A DNA stretch of 14,638 bases from assembly GCA_002869425.1 (NCBI GenBank), contig PKSZ01000255.1:1-14638 (forward strand), in the 5' to 3' direction. The stretch comes from Marinilabiliales bacterium (GTDB lineage: Bacteria > Bacteroidota > Bacteroidia > Bacteroidales > BM523). The stretch's first letter is position 1, and every line of letters starts with the position of its first letter. The notes under the pieces were generated by a model that ran no database searches, had not been told where the DNA came from, and saw only the letters and a list, made by a program, of their open reading frames with translations. A program made the position numbers and the translations under genes. This document shows positions 1-8,500 of this stretch, piece by piece.

Positions 1-1
1 C

Positions 2-1162
2 AAAAATCTTTACGAAGCTGTTTTTAACCTGACTCCTTTTTATGCCGAAGGAGGAGGACAAGTGGGAGATACTGGATATATAGAGCAAGACGGGGAAAAA
101 TATACAGTTTTAAATACAAAAAAAGAGAATAATGTTGTTGTTCATTATCTGAAAGAATTACCCAAAAATCTGAAATCTTCCTTTCAAGCATTTGTAGACA
201 GCAGAAATAGAAAAAAAACGGAAAGGAACCATACGGCAACACACTTATTACACGAAGCACTAAGATCAATATTGGGAAATCATGTTGAGCAAAAAGGATC
301 ACTGGTAAATCCAGATCATCTGCGATTTGATTTTTCTCATTTTCATAAACTCTCTGATGAAGAAATTGAAAATGTAGAAAATGCCGTTAATGATAAAATC
401 AGAGCAAATCTAAATGTGGAAGAATACAGAAATCTCCCAATGTCTGAAGCAGAAAAAATGGGTGCAATGGCCCTGTTTGGTGAAAAATACGGAGACACTG
501 TAAGGGTAATACAATTCGGTGATTCTATTGAGCTATGCGGAGGTACGCATACTGCATCTACAGGTGAGATTGGTCTTTTTAAAATTGTAAGTGAGTCTGC
601 CGTTGCAGCTGGGATAAGAAGAATTGAAGCAATAACCGGAGATACTGCTAAAAATTATACCGACAAAAAGATAATGGAGCTTGAACAGATCAAAGTCTTA
701 CTTAAAAACCCAAAAGATGCTATTAAAAGTGTGCACCAGCTAATGGATGAAAATGCTAAGCTTCAGAAAAAAATAGAAGGTTTTGAAAAACAAAACGTTA
801 AGGCCTTGAAAGAAAGTTTACTTTTGAAAATTCAAAAGAAAGATGATCTTAATATTATTGCAGAAGTAATCTCCATTGATTCAGCTGCCGCATTCAAAGA
901 TCTCGCATTTCAAATGAAAGATAAAATTGAAAATATGATACTCATACTTGGTGCTGTAATTAATGAAAAACCTTCCCTGAGTATTATGTTTTCAGATAAT
1001 CTTGTAAAAGACAGAGGTTTCAATGCCGGAAACATTATTCGTGAAGCTGCAAAAGAGATCCAGGGTGGCGGTGGAGGCCAGCCATTTTATGCTACAGCCG
1101 GTGGAAAAAAACCTGATGGAATTCAAAAAGCTGTTAATAAGGCACTGGAACTTTGCTCTTAA
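2..1162 (+). CDS. alaS: Alanyl-tRNA synthetase, C-terminal part (5' end outside window)
   Basis: Alanyl-tRNA synthetase charges tRNA-Ala with alanine in the cytoplasm; the part seen here carries the editing and C-terminal regions. The frame is open from base 2, before any start codon, and the first residues include TPFYAEGGGQVGDTG-like family sequence, so the GTG at 62 is internal and the gene begins upstream of the window. The editing-domain zinc ligands are visible: HTATH (from nt 230) and CGGTH (nt 536-550). A charged, probably coiled-coil segment follows (about nt 660-850), then the glycine-rich DHHA1-type end GGGGGQPFYATAGG (about nt 1060-1110). The protein ends at TAA 1160-1162. The catalytic aminoacylation domain is not in the window. 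An intrinsic terminator follows 21 bp downstream, so this is the last gene of its transcript. Identification is very secure. Confidence 0.97.
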   Translation, partial: KNLYEAVFNLTPFYAEGGGQVGDTGYIEQDGEKYTVLNTKKENNVVVHYLKELPKNLKSSFQAFVDSRNRKKTERNHTATHLLHEALRSILGNHVEQKGSLVNPDHLRFDFSHFHKLSDEEIENVENAVNDKIRANLNVEEYRNLPMSEAEKMGAMALFGEKYGDTVRVIQFGDSIELCGGTHTASTGEIGLFKIVSESAVAAGIRRIEAITGDTAKNYTDKKIMELEQIKVLLKNPKDAIKSVHQLMDENAKLQKKIEGFEKQNVKALKESLLLKIQKKDDLNIIAEVISIDSAAAFKDLAFQMKDKIENMILILGAVINEKPSLSIMFSDNLVKDRGFNAGNIIREAAKEIQGGGGGQPFYATAGGKKPDGIQKAVNKALELCS

Positions 1163-1183
1163 TAATATTGAGCCATTAGATAT

Positions 1184-1213
1184 AATACCGGTCAGTTGAT
1201 CGGTATTTTTTTT
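1184..1213 (+). terminator. Intrinsic terminator of alaS
   Basis: The arms 1184-1193 and 1198-1207 pair over 10 bp (AATACCGGTC with GATCGGTATT, one G-T wobble) around the tetraloop AGTT. A run of T follows (1208-1213). It lies 21 bp after the alaS stop. The T-run overlaps the stop codon of the converging minus-strand gene by two bases. There is no comparable T-run on the minus side, so I call it for the plus strand only. Confidence 0.85.
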
Positions 1214-2042
1214 AATTCTTTACGCACCGAACACTAAAGAACATGTCTTTGGGCATGTAGGTTCTTTTCACACTCATTCGTTTACCCAATTGCCTAACCC
1301 AAAAAGAATCCTTTTCTTTTGGATAACTTGTTGCAGTCCAAAAAATACCTGCCTCATCTAACCATTCAAACTTTACTTTTTCCCATGAAAAGCCACCCAG
1401 CTCTGCATTAAAGTTTGATTCACCTCCCTTTTTCAGCAGCTTGCCTTGTCCGGGTGAATTACCCCTCCATCCTTCACTATTTACATTGGATACCATTCCT
1501 AATTCTATTTCAAGTTCTTTCCACTCTTCATCCGAAGGTAAATGCCAACCTTCCGGACATGCTGATTTTGCCTGATCCATAGTATATAAACGTCCTAATC
1601 TTTCTTCATTGTCTGCATTGTTATCATATACCAAAGATCCTTCAGATTTAAAAGATAAATTATTTGCCAACCATTCCTGCTTTCCTATTATTACAGTTTC
1701 ATATGTTTTATTATCACGCGTATCTGTTACTTTCCCTACTTGATATTTTTCATCAGACGGAACCTCATCAACAACATTCTCCAGTACATCATTTTTTTCT
1801 TCCGGTTCTTCAGCAATATTCAGGATACTACCATTTTTGAATTCAATTTGTTTGATTTCACTTTTGTATATACTAAACAAAGGTCCTTCAGGCATATTAA
1901 CATCCTTATATTTTATCAATTCTGGTGTAACCTCAGTTATATTAACCTTCAATTCTTCCCCATTTATTTTCCGGATTATATCCTGAGAAAATGAAGAATG
2001 CGAAATAATAATTAAAATTAAAAACGCTAAATATTTATTCAT
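1212..2042 (-). CDS. Secreted FISUMP-domain protein (Fibrobacter succinogenes major paralogous domain)
   Basis: A 276-residue exported protein. Residues 1-20 form a signal peptide ending in SFSQ. Residues 21-76 form a small domain seen at the N-terminus of many exported Bacteroidota proteins (pattern DIIRKINGEELKV, then EVTPELIKYK, then a lone KNG). An acidic linker (about 77-98, EEPEEKND) follows. Residues 103-276 match the FISUMP family: VTDTRDNKTYETVIIGKQEW, LANNL, GRLYTMDQAKSACPEGWHLPSDEEW, GGFSW, FWTATSY and a final FSVRCVKN. Cys162 and Cys273 probably form the conserved disulfide. The molecular role of FISUMP proteins is not established; they are thought to be surface or periplasmic. 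The start is only 8 bp from the stop of the upstream beta-barrel gene, so the two are probably co-transcribed. No type IX sorting domain is visible. Confidence 0.88.
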   Translation of the reverse strand: MNKYLAFLILIIISHSSFSQDIIRKINGEELKVNITEVTPELIKYKDVNMPEGPLFSIYKSEIKQIEFKNGSILNIAEEPEEKNDVLENVVDEVPSDEKYQVGKVTDTRDNKTYETVIIGKQEWLANNLSFKSEGSLVYDNNADNEERLGRLYTMDQAKSACPEGWHLPSDEEWKELEIELGMVSNVNSEGWRGNSPGQGKLLKKGGESNFNAELGGFSWEKVKFEWLDEAGIFWTATSYPKEKDSFWVRQLGKRMSVKRTYMPKDMFFSVRCVKN

Positions 2043-2050
2043 AACAGCAA

Positions 2051-2695
2051 TTATTTTTTCAATTTATATTTTGTTGGAATGCGATATCCAACGCCAAAAT
2101 GAAAACTATTAAATCGTGCAAAACCGTAGTCCTCATCCACTATCTCACTTTCCCCATTAAAATAGACAGCCTGGTTAAATGTTAAACATGGACTAAAATT
2201 AAAATATGCGAACAAGCCAAATTTAAAGTAATAGCTTGTCCCAAATATTAGAGCCATTGCATCACTAAAATCGGCATCATTTTTATGCATTTTACCCTGA
2301 TGCTTTATAGGAAAAACAGGAATTTTATAATACGTCCCCAAGTCAAAAGCCAGGCCTGTTCCTGTGCTAAACTCATTTATAAATCTAATTTCGGGATAAT
2401 TAAAAGAAAGTTTTTCATTGGTTTCAATATTATCAAACATTGTTTCAGTTACTTTTTCTGATAAAAAACCAAGACCGACACCCAATGAATAAGCCTTTGA
2501 AAAGTGAATGTTATAAGCAGCACCAAAATTAAAACCAAAATTTGATTGATATTCTTTATCCCATCCATCGTAGCTTCCAATCATATTTCGATTGAGGCCA
2601 CCATAAAACTGCATACATTGAGAAAGTATTTTCTGTGCATGGATCCAGGAACTCAATGCCACAAAAACCGTGATTAGCGTAATAATTCTTTTCAT
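2051..2695 (-). CDS. Outer-membrane beta-barrel-like protein (PorT/OmpW-like)
   Basis: A 214-residue protein with a signal peptide (MKRIITLITVFVALSSWIHA, likely cleaved before Q21). The mature part alternates hydrophobic, aromatic and glycine residues in strand-like blocks: FGFNFGAAYNI, YSLGVGLGFLSEKV, FDLGTYYKI, YYFKFGLFAYFNFSP. It ends with FHFGVGYRI and a basic tail (PTKYKLKK). This fits a small 8-stranded outer-membrane barrel, but no diagnostic family motif is visible, so the role is unknown. It sits between the ChaN-like gene (180 bp upstream) and the FISUMP gene (8 bp downstream). The longer upstream gap contains a perfect inverted repeat at 2717-2735, so the pair may have its own promoter. 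Confidence 0.7.
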   Translation of the reverse strand: MKRIITLITVFVALSSWIHAQKILSQCMQFYGGLNRNMIGSYDGWDKEYQSNFGFNFGAAYNIHFSKAYSLGVGLGFLSEKVTETMFDNIETNEKLSFNYPEIRFINEFSTGTGLAFDLGTYYKIPVFPIKHQGKMHKNDADFSDAMALIFGTSYYFKFGLFAYFNFSPCLTFNQAVYFNGESEIVDEDYGFARFNSFHFGVGYRIPTKYKLKK

Positions 2696-2716
2696 TGGTC
2701 AGTATTTATCAACACT

Positions 2717-2735
2717 GAGCATACTATTTATGCTC
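2717..2735. promoter_or_regulatory. Perfect inverted repeat upstream of the beta-barrel/FISUMP pair
   Basis: GAGCATA (2717-2723) and TATGCTC (2729-2735) pair perfectly around a 5-base spacer, ending 21 bp upstream of the ATG at 2695. No T-run follows on either strand, so it is not a typical intrinsic terminator. It could be an operator or a hairpin in the 5' leader. No clear TAnnTTTG box was found nearby. Confidence 0.4.
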
Positions 2736-2796
2736 TTAACAATAAATTATTACGACTAAATTAAAAAATAATTCAAGATTATAACATGCTAAGTAA

Positions 2797-2836
2797 CAGG
2801 ATTATGACCTACGCCAGCATTGGCAAAACAATCCTG
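2797..2836 (-). other. Imperfect nested inverted repeat downstream of the ChaN-like gene
   Basis: CAGGATT (2797-2803) pairs with AATCCTG (2830-2836). Inside it, GCCA (2813-2816) pairs with TGGC (2821-2824) around GCAT. It lies 40-79 bases past the stop of the ChaN-like gene, where a terminator or mRNA-end structure would be expected, but no T-run follows on the minus strand. It may stabilise or end that transcript. The call is weak. Confidence 0.25.
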
Positions 2837-2875
2837 CAGTATTATCCTATTGAATTGCTATTTAATGTAATTTTT

Positions 2876-3745
2876 CTAGTGTGTTCTTGTAATATTTTCA
2901 GGTGTAACCAAAATAAAATCAGCTGTACCTTTGGCTTCATCATCCAAAGCAGTTACATCCTTTTGCATGGTACTGGCAATGGTCTTAATCTTTAGGTTTT
3001 TATTGGCATTTTTCAAATACCACACAATTCCCTGGTGGTTATCAGAATGATATGTACCATTATAAAATAAAACCTGTGTACCTTCTTTCCAATATTTTGT
3101 TATAAAATGGGCCATGGTAGCATCTTTTACAGCCTGTGCCTTAGGTAGATTTTCGTTGCTGTGCTTCATTCCCATTCCTCCCATATTCAACATGTTTTTA
3201 TAACAAGCAAGTTCAGCATCATATTGTATAGGAAGAGGGGCAAAATATTCTTTTGCTTCGTCAGATGTAGAATTTAATCCCTCAAATCCTTTCGAAAATA
3301 CGAGTGCAGCATAGCGTCTTGGAATATTTGCAGCAATAAAGGATAAGTTCATTTCTTTGGCAAATTGCACAAGAGGTTTATAGTCTGTTTTGTAATTTGG
3401 CCAGAGTCTGGCTTCTTCTTCAAATTTGTTTTCAGAAATCAGTCCTCCTAAAAACTCATCCATGATAAGCTGATTATCCGACTCAAACATCTCTGCTCCA
3501 AGTATTAGTTTATCTTTTTTCAGTTCGTATAAACTCTTCGTTGTTTCCAACTGCAACCAATGAACGATTGGATTATCATGCAACTCTCCAAAAAATATTA
3601 CATCGGCATCCTTAATTCCGGAAATCATCTCTCCATAGTTCACCTTTTTTCCTTCAGATGTAAAAACAGAATATGCAGGCATATCCTGTGCATATGAAAA
3701 AATGGATAGCGCTACAATTGATAAAGTAAAGATTATTCTTCTCAT
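2876..3745 (-). CDS. ChaN-like (DUF399) exported protein, putative haem-binding family
   Basis: A 289-residue protein starting at ATG 3745. An earlier in-frame TTG (3769) would place eight polar residues before the signal peptide, so the ATG is preferred. Residues 1-20 form a signal peptide (MRRIIFTLSIVALSIFSYAQ). There is no lipobox cysteine, unlike ChaN lipoproteins. Family hallmarks are VIFFGELHDNPIVHW (about 49-63), LGAEMFESDNQ (82-92), AANIPRRYAALV (138-149) and the C-terminal FYNGTYHSDNHQGIVWYL (227-244). The related Campylobacter ChaN has been described as an iron-regulated haem-binding protein; the fold also resembles TraB/erythromycin-esterase-like proteins, so an enzymatic role cannot be excluded. 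No haem or TonB genes are adjacent. It diverges from the gene at 3846. A TTTATTTG -7-like box (one mismatch) lies on the minus strand at 3767-3774. Confidence 0.85.
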   Translation of the reverse strand: MRRIIFTLSIVALSIFSYAQDMPAYSVFTSEGKKVNYGEMISGIKDADVIFFGELHDNPIVHWLQLETTKSLYELKKDKLILGAEMFESDNQLIMDEFLGGLISENKFEEEARLWPNYKTDYKPLVQFAKEMNLSFIAANIPRRYAALVFSKGFEGLNSTSDEAKEYFAPLPIQYDAELACYKNMLNMGGMGMKHSNENLPKAQAVKDATMAHFITKYWKEGTQVLFYNGTYHSDNHQGIVWYLKNANKNLKIKTIASTMQKDVTALDDEAKGTADFILVTPENITRTH

Positions 3746-3766
3746 GATAGGTTTAATTTGTTTCGG

Positions 3767-3774
3767 CAAATAAA
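3767..3774 (-). promoter_or_regulatory. Possible Bacteroidota-type -7 box for the ChaN-like gene
   Basis: The minus strand reads TTTATTTG, one mismatch from TAnnTTTG, ending 21 bp before the ATG at 3745. A TTTG further upstream is about 26 bp away, longer than the usual 19-21 bp spacing. Treat as a weak candidate. Confidence 0.3.
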
Positions 3775-3845
3775 GTAATCATAAAGATTAAAAAAAACTA
3801 CAAAATATGTATCTTTCAGCTGCATTAATTCGTTTTATACTCATA

Positions 3846-4460
3846 ATGAAGGTGAAGCATTTTTCCATATTGTTGTTTTTTCTAATCACTTCACTTTTGT
3901 TGTTCGCACAAAACAATGTATCATTTAAGGTTCTCTGGCTTGGAGCTACACCCTACGATAGTGAATATAAACACCTATGGGAGAATAATTTAACACCAAA
4001 TGGCAAATGGATTTTTCAACCCGGAATTGTTTTGCATTATGAATTCTTCATTCTGGAACTGGATCATTCCATTCGGTTTCAGGAAGGAATCCTTCTGGAT
4101 GTTGCTGCTCAGCCTTCAGCATTTACACATATCGGATATCGTGTCAGGCTTTTTAAAAAGTGGAGAAATACCGTTAATTTTGGATTAGGCCCAACAATAT
4201 TTTATCGTTCCAGCTGGAAAAATTTTGACGACTATCAGGATCACGGAGATATGGAAATAGCAGGTAATATAGAATATAAGTTTCTGCCAATTGGTTTTGA
4301 ACTCGAATATGATTTTTATGTTTCCAATAAAAGCGATATTTCCCTTTCATTTTATTATATGCAACCCAAAACAATCAGTCTTTCCATAGGCTACAAATAT
4401 TGGATTCACACCAAAATAAAGCACAAAAAGAAGTGTAATACCTGCTATTACAACCGGTAG
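3846..4460 (+). CDS. Exported beta-rich protein of unknown family
   Basis: About 204 residues from the ATG at 3846. This start gives a clean signal peptide (MKVKHFSILLFFLITSLLLFAQ); the possible start at 3807 would put 13 extra residues in front of it. The mature part has outer-membrane-barrel-like strands rich in aromatics: GIVLHYEFFILELDHSIRF, FTHIGYRVRLFKKW, NTVNFGLGPTIFY, IGFELEYDFYV, SLSFYYMQ, SLSIGYKYWI. I do not recognise the family. After the last strand-like block (GYKYWI) it continues with a basic tail carrying two cysteines (KIKHKKKCNTCYYNR), unusual for a barrel, which normally ends at its last aromatic strand. It diverges from the ChaN-like gene (100 bp between starts). A TATCTTTC sequence at 3810-3817 is one mismatch from the -7 box. 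Its stop is one base from the stop of the converging PorP/SprF gene. Confidence 0.65.
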   Translation: MKVKHFSILLFFLITSLLLFAQNNVSFKVLWLGATPYDSEYKHLWENNLTPNGKWIFQPGIVLHYEFFILELDHSIRFQEGILLDVAAQPSAFTHIGYRVRLFKKWRNTVNFGLGPTIFYRSSWKNFDDYQDHGDMEIAGNIEYKFLPIGFELEYDFYVSNKSDISLSFYYMQPKTISLSIGYKYWIHTKIKHKKKCNTCYYNR

Positions 4461-4461
4461 T

Positions 4462-5499
4462 TTACAAAAGAGAACTTCCGCTATACCTTCTTTGATATGG
4501 AGTATGATAAGCCAGTGTTAATTCAAAAGCACCCCTTCCATTACTAACAGCAGAAATCCCTGAATCATTCACATCATAACTGAAGACCATTTTCACATTC
4601 TTATAACTGTAAATGAAAGCCAGCACAAATGCATCTTTCCATCTGTAGTAGCTTCCCATTGCAATATATTGCTCCATAATATTTCCATTGTATCTTCCAT
4701 TTTCAGGTAGCTGATACTTTATTAGTCCACCAAATAACAACTCACTGGCTTTTCCCTGCCGACGATACAAAAATCCAGGAAGAAAAGATGTACTGGTATT
4801 TTTCACCATATATTCCAACCCTCCATGAACCGTTATATTTCTATCCAGCTGTTCTTCAAAACCACTTACATATTCCATCTGAATAGGATTTAAGTGATAC
4901 ATGGAAACCCCAAGTTGAGTCTTTAAAAACCTATTTTGTTCATAACGCCAGTTTAAGCCACATGCAACATCGCCATACATAAAACTCTGGTTTGGAATCG
5001 GCTCCATAGGATCTAGCTGACTATTGTATCCTGATCCATCGTATTGATTTCCCCAGGTAAGCTTTTCATATGCAATACTTCTTTGTGAAACGCCCCCCTG
5101 GAAACCTACAGAAACTACATGTTTTTGCTTAAGTTGTTTAAAATAGGATAAATTTAACAATAGCTGAGACACACCCATTTCTGAATCGCCAGCCTTATCG
5201 CTATAACCAGTTACACCAATTCCGAGTCTGTTTTCTTTTGTACGATTATTTCTAAAATAATTTCCATCATAATGAAATGCATAAGTAGTGTATGGAATAG
5301 CCACTGCAGCCCATTGCTGCCTATAATTCATAATCACACGATGATCTCCTACAAAATCACCAGTAGAAGCAGGATTTGTTAACATTGGTGACTCATTAAA
5401 CATGCTAAAATGAATGTCTTGTGCATCAACATTATACCCAATGTTTAATAGTGCAAGCGTAACATATAATCTAACTCTGTATAAAACAATATTTTTCAT
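4462..5499 (-). CDS. PorP/SprF family type IX secretion system membrane protein
   Basis: A 345-residue outer-membrane protein of the PorP/SprF family. Such proteins act with the type IX secretion system; SprF of Flavobacterium johnsoniae is needed to deliver the adhesin SprB to the cell surface, and sprF-like genes typically follow genes for CHU_C-type substrates. Residues 1-27 form a signal peptide ending in DAQ. Family features are DIHFSMFNESPMLTNPASTG just after cleavage, then VIMNYRQQWAAVAIPYTTY, NRLGIGVTGYSDKAGD, repeated barrel strands (LLLNLSYFKQL, HVVSVGFQGG, LLFGGLIKYQL, AFVLAFIYSY) and a final GAFELTLAYHTPYQ. The ATG at 5499 is preferred; a TTG at 5505 would add only two residues. 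It starts 11 bp after the stop of the large surface-protein gene, so the two are almost certainly one operon. The upstream protein is its likely client. Confidence 0.92.
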   Translation of the reverse strand: MKNIVLYRVRLYVTLALLNIGYNVDAQDIHFSMFNESPMLTNPASTGDFVGDHRVIMNYRQQWAAVAIPYTTYAFHYDGNYFRNNRTKENRLGIGVTGYSDKAGDSEMGVSQLLLNLSYFKQLKQKHVVSVGFQGGVSQRSIAYEKLTWGNQYDGSGYNSQLDPMEPIPNQSFMYGDVACGLNWRYEQNRFLKTQLGVSMYHLNPIQMEYVSGFEEQLDRNITVHGGLEYMVKNTSTSFLPGFLYRRQGKASELLFGGLIKYQLPENGRYNGNIMEQYIAMGSYYRWKDAFVLAFIYSYKNVKMVFSYDVNDSGISAVSNGRGAFELTLAYHTPYQRRYSGSSLL

Positions 5500-5510
5500 A
5501 ATCAATACTT

Positions 5511-8500
5511 TTATCTGACCAATGTTATATTACCTGATTTCTCGAGTGATTTTCCATCATAATAAGTTACACGAAGAATGTATACAAATACCGCAGGATC
5601 AAGTCTCTTACCTTTGTATGTACCGTCCCAGCCATTTTCCTGCGATGCTGTTTCAAAAACCAATTCGCCCCAGCGATTGTAAATACCAAGATGAAGTTTC
5701 TTTATCCCTTCTCCATAAACATAAAGAACATCATTTTGGCCATCATCATTTGGAGAAAATGCAGTCGGTAGAAATATATGGTGATCATAATCAACAAAAA
5801 CTTCTACTGAAGCAGTATCTGCACAGCCATGTGCATCAGTACCTGTAACGTAATAGATGGTTGTTTCCAGCGGTTCAGCCTCAGGATTCATGCAATCAGT
5901 ACAGCTTAGAGACTGATCATCCTGCCATGTATAATCCTGTGCTCCGACAACATCCAGAAATGTTGATCCACCGTTAATAATTGTATCTGTATGCCCTGAT
6001 AAAATTCCGGCAACTACATTAGGTTGTGCATATTCAACAACATCTATATCTGATATATCCGAACACCCCTGATATGTGAGTGTAACATAATAAATTCCGG
6101 CCTGATCGATCTCAATAGTGCTTCCTACATCTCCTGTTGACCATTCATAAGCCCCCATCTCTGTGCCAGACAAAACAACACTTTCTCCTTTACAAAAGCC
6201 GGTATTATCCGGAATATCTATGGCTACAACTACCTTTTGTAAATAAAAACTGTCAATGCCAACACAACCTTCATCATTGGTAACCGAAACAGAATACCCA
6301 CCGGGTAAATCAGTAGTGATACTCTCTTGTGTGCTTCCATTTGACCATAAATAACTTACATATCCTGCTGGTGCGCTCAATGATACTGACTCTTCATTAC
6401 AAATAATTGTATCTGCATTAACATTCATGTTAAAATAACCTCCAATGCTTACATTAACTATAGCATTTTCAGAACAGCCGTTGGAATCAATAACTGTAAC
6501 TTCGTAACTACCTGAATCCATACAAATGATACCAGCAGTTGTCTCGCCATTACTCCAGATAAAGTCTGCTCCGGCATTTTCAACCAACAGTTCAACCGGC
6601 ACACATGAACTCGTATCCTGTGGTAGATCAATATTTGGTAATTCATACATCTGAGCATAACTACTATCTAGTGTACTACAGCCCTGATCATTAACAACAG
6701 TAACAAAATACCAACCTGCGTCAGCTACATTAATAGCTTGTGTAAAAGCACCATTCGACCATGTATATGATGAAAAATCATCACCTGCATACAACACAAG
6801 CTGATTACCAGCACAAAAACCCAACGTGTCTTCCAGGTTTGTGATAATGGGTTCTCCCACTTCAATATGAATGGAATCCGCAGCCACACATGCTATTGAA
6901 TCTGTAACCGTTACAGAATAATTACCAGCTTCATATACAATCAGGCTTTCTGTTGTTTCACCATTTGTCCATTCATAAGCTAAAAAACCTGTTTCTGCTT
7001 CAAGCAATAATGAATCATTATAACAAATTGTTTGATCAGGGGGCAAATCAACATATGGACTGCTTATTTGAAGCCCCGTGCTATCACTGGCAGTACAGCT
7101 TCCAGAAGTTACAGTTGCATAATATATTTCTGAATCTCCAACCCATAAACTCACTGCTGTGCTACCATCACTCCATAAATAACTATCCATACCCTCTGGC
7201 AGATGTAGTAATATCGAATCCCCTTCACATATGATTGTATCTTCTGGTAAATCAATTTCAACAGGAATGGAAATATTCACCTCAATGCTATCCTGTGCAG
7301 CACAACCATTGGCATCCAAAATGGTAACCAAATAAACTCCGCTTGTATTCACATCAATACTTTGCTCTGTCGCACCTGTAGACCAAACATAATCTGCGTA
7401 TCCGTCAGGAGCCTCTACACCAATTAAATCAGAAGTACATGTATCTATTGTTTCACCCAAATCAATCTCTGGTGGATTATGAATTACAACCTGAATCGTA
7501 TCTGAATCAGTACACCCATATGCATCGCTTACCGTTACAATATATTCATCGCTGGTATAAACCGTAAGTACAGAATCAGTTTCTCCATCAGACCATACAT
7601 AATTTTCAAAATCCATAAGAGAAAGTACAACTGAATCTTGCGCACAAGTATCAATATCATCGCCCAATTCAGCAGGTATAATTGAATGCGTATCAATAAG
7701 GGCAGTATCGTAAGCAATACAATTATTAGAATCCATCACGCCTACGGTATAATTACCTGAAGCATTTACAGATATACTTTGCGTTGTTTCTCCTGTAGAC
7801 CAAGCATATGTGCAATCTTCAACACCCGGATTAAGAACCAAACTTTCTCCCGAACATATTGTAGTATCCGGCAGTGCAATGATGGATGGCATTGAAAGTA
7901 TGGTAACATCCTGCATAATTGTATCAGCCAAACCCATTCGCCAGTAAATCATCTCAACGGTATATGTTCCCGGAGAACCAAAGACAAATTCTGGTTGAAT
8001 TGCAGTTGAAGTATCTTCAGGGGCTACCTGCGGATAATTAAAAATCCACAAAACAGTATCAACAGATGAATTTGTCATAAAAAACTCTGTTGTGTCGCTA
8101 TAACAATGATTAGCAGAACTGAATCCAGTAGCAAAATAGCTTTGAATAAATGTAGGCAGCCCTATTCCACTTTGTCCGGGACCAATAAACAATCCGTCAT
8201 CCACAAAATCACATGACAAGCCGGGCATATTCTGATGATTAATCACACCTAACCATTCAGGATTGGTAACAGAAGAAAGGTGCGAAACATTTCTGCAAAC
8301 GTATATTCTTCCATCCGGCGCCACCTGCAATGCCCCCAACTCATTAAAGGATGTTCCAACCACTACTTTAGAGTTTTGAATATCCGTTTCTGAGCCAGCA
8401 GTTAAATCATACTGCCATATATCATGATAAGTCCATGCAGCAGTATAAAGTTTTGTTCCGTCGGGCGAGAACTCCAATCCGTAAGCTCTTGAATGCAAGT

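Noticed and set aside
62-64. GTG as the start of alaS
   Set aside because: The frame is open upstream to base 2 and codes for conserved AlaRS sequence, so the gene is cut by the window edge rather than starting here.
2786-2995. Small plus-strand frame over the ChaN-like 3' end and the gap
   Set aside because: It is mostly antisense to the ChaN-like gene, its translation shows no domain or signal, and no promoter box precedes it.
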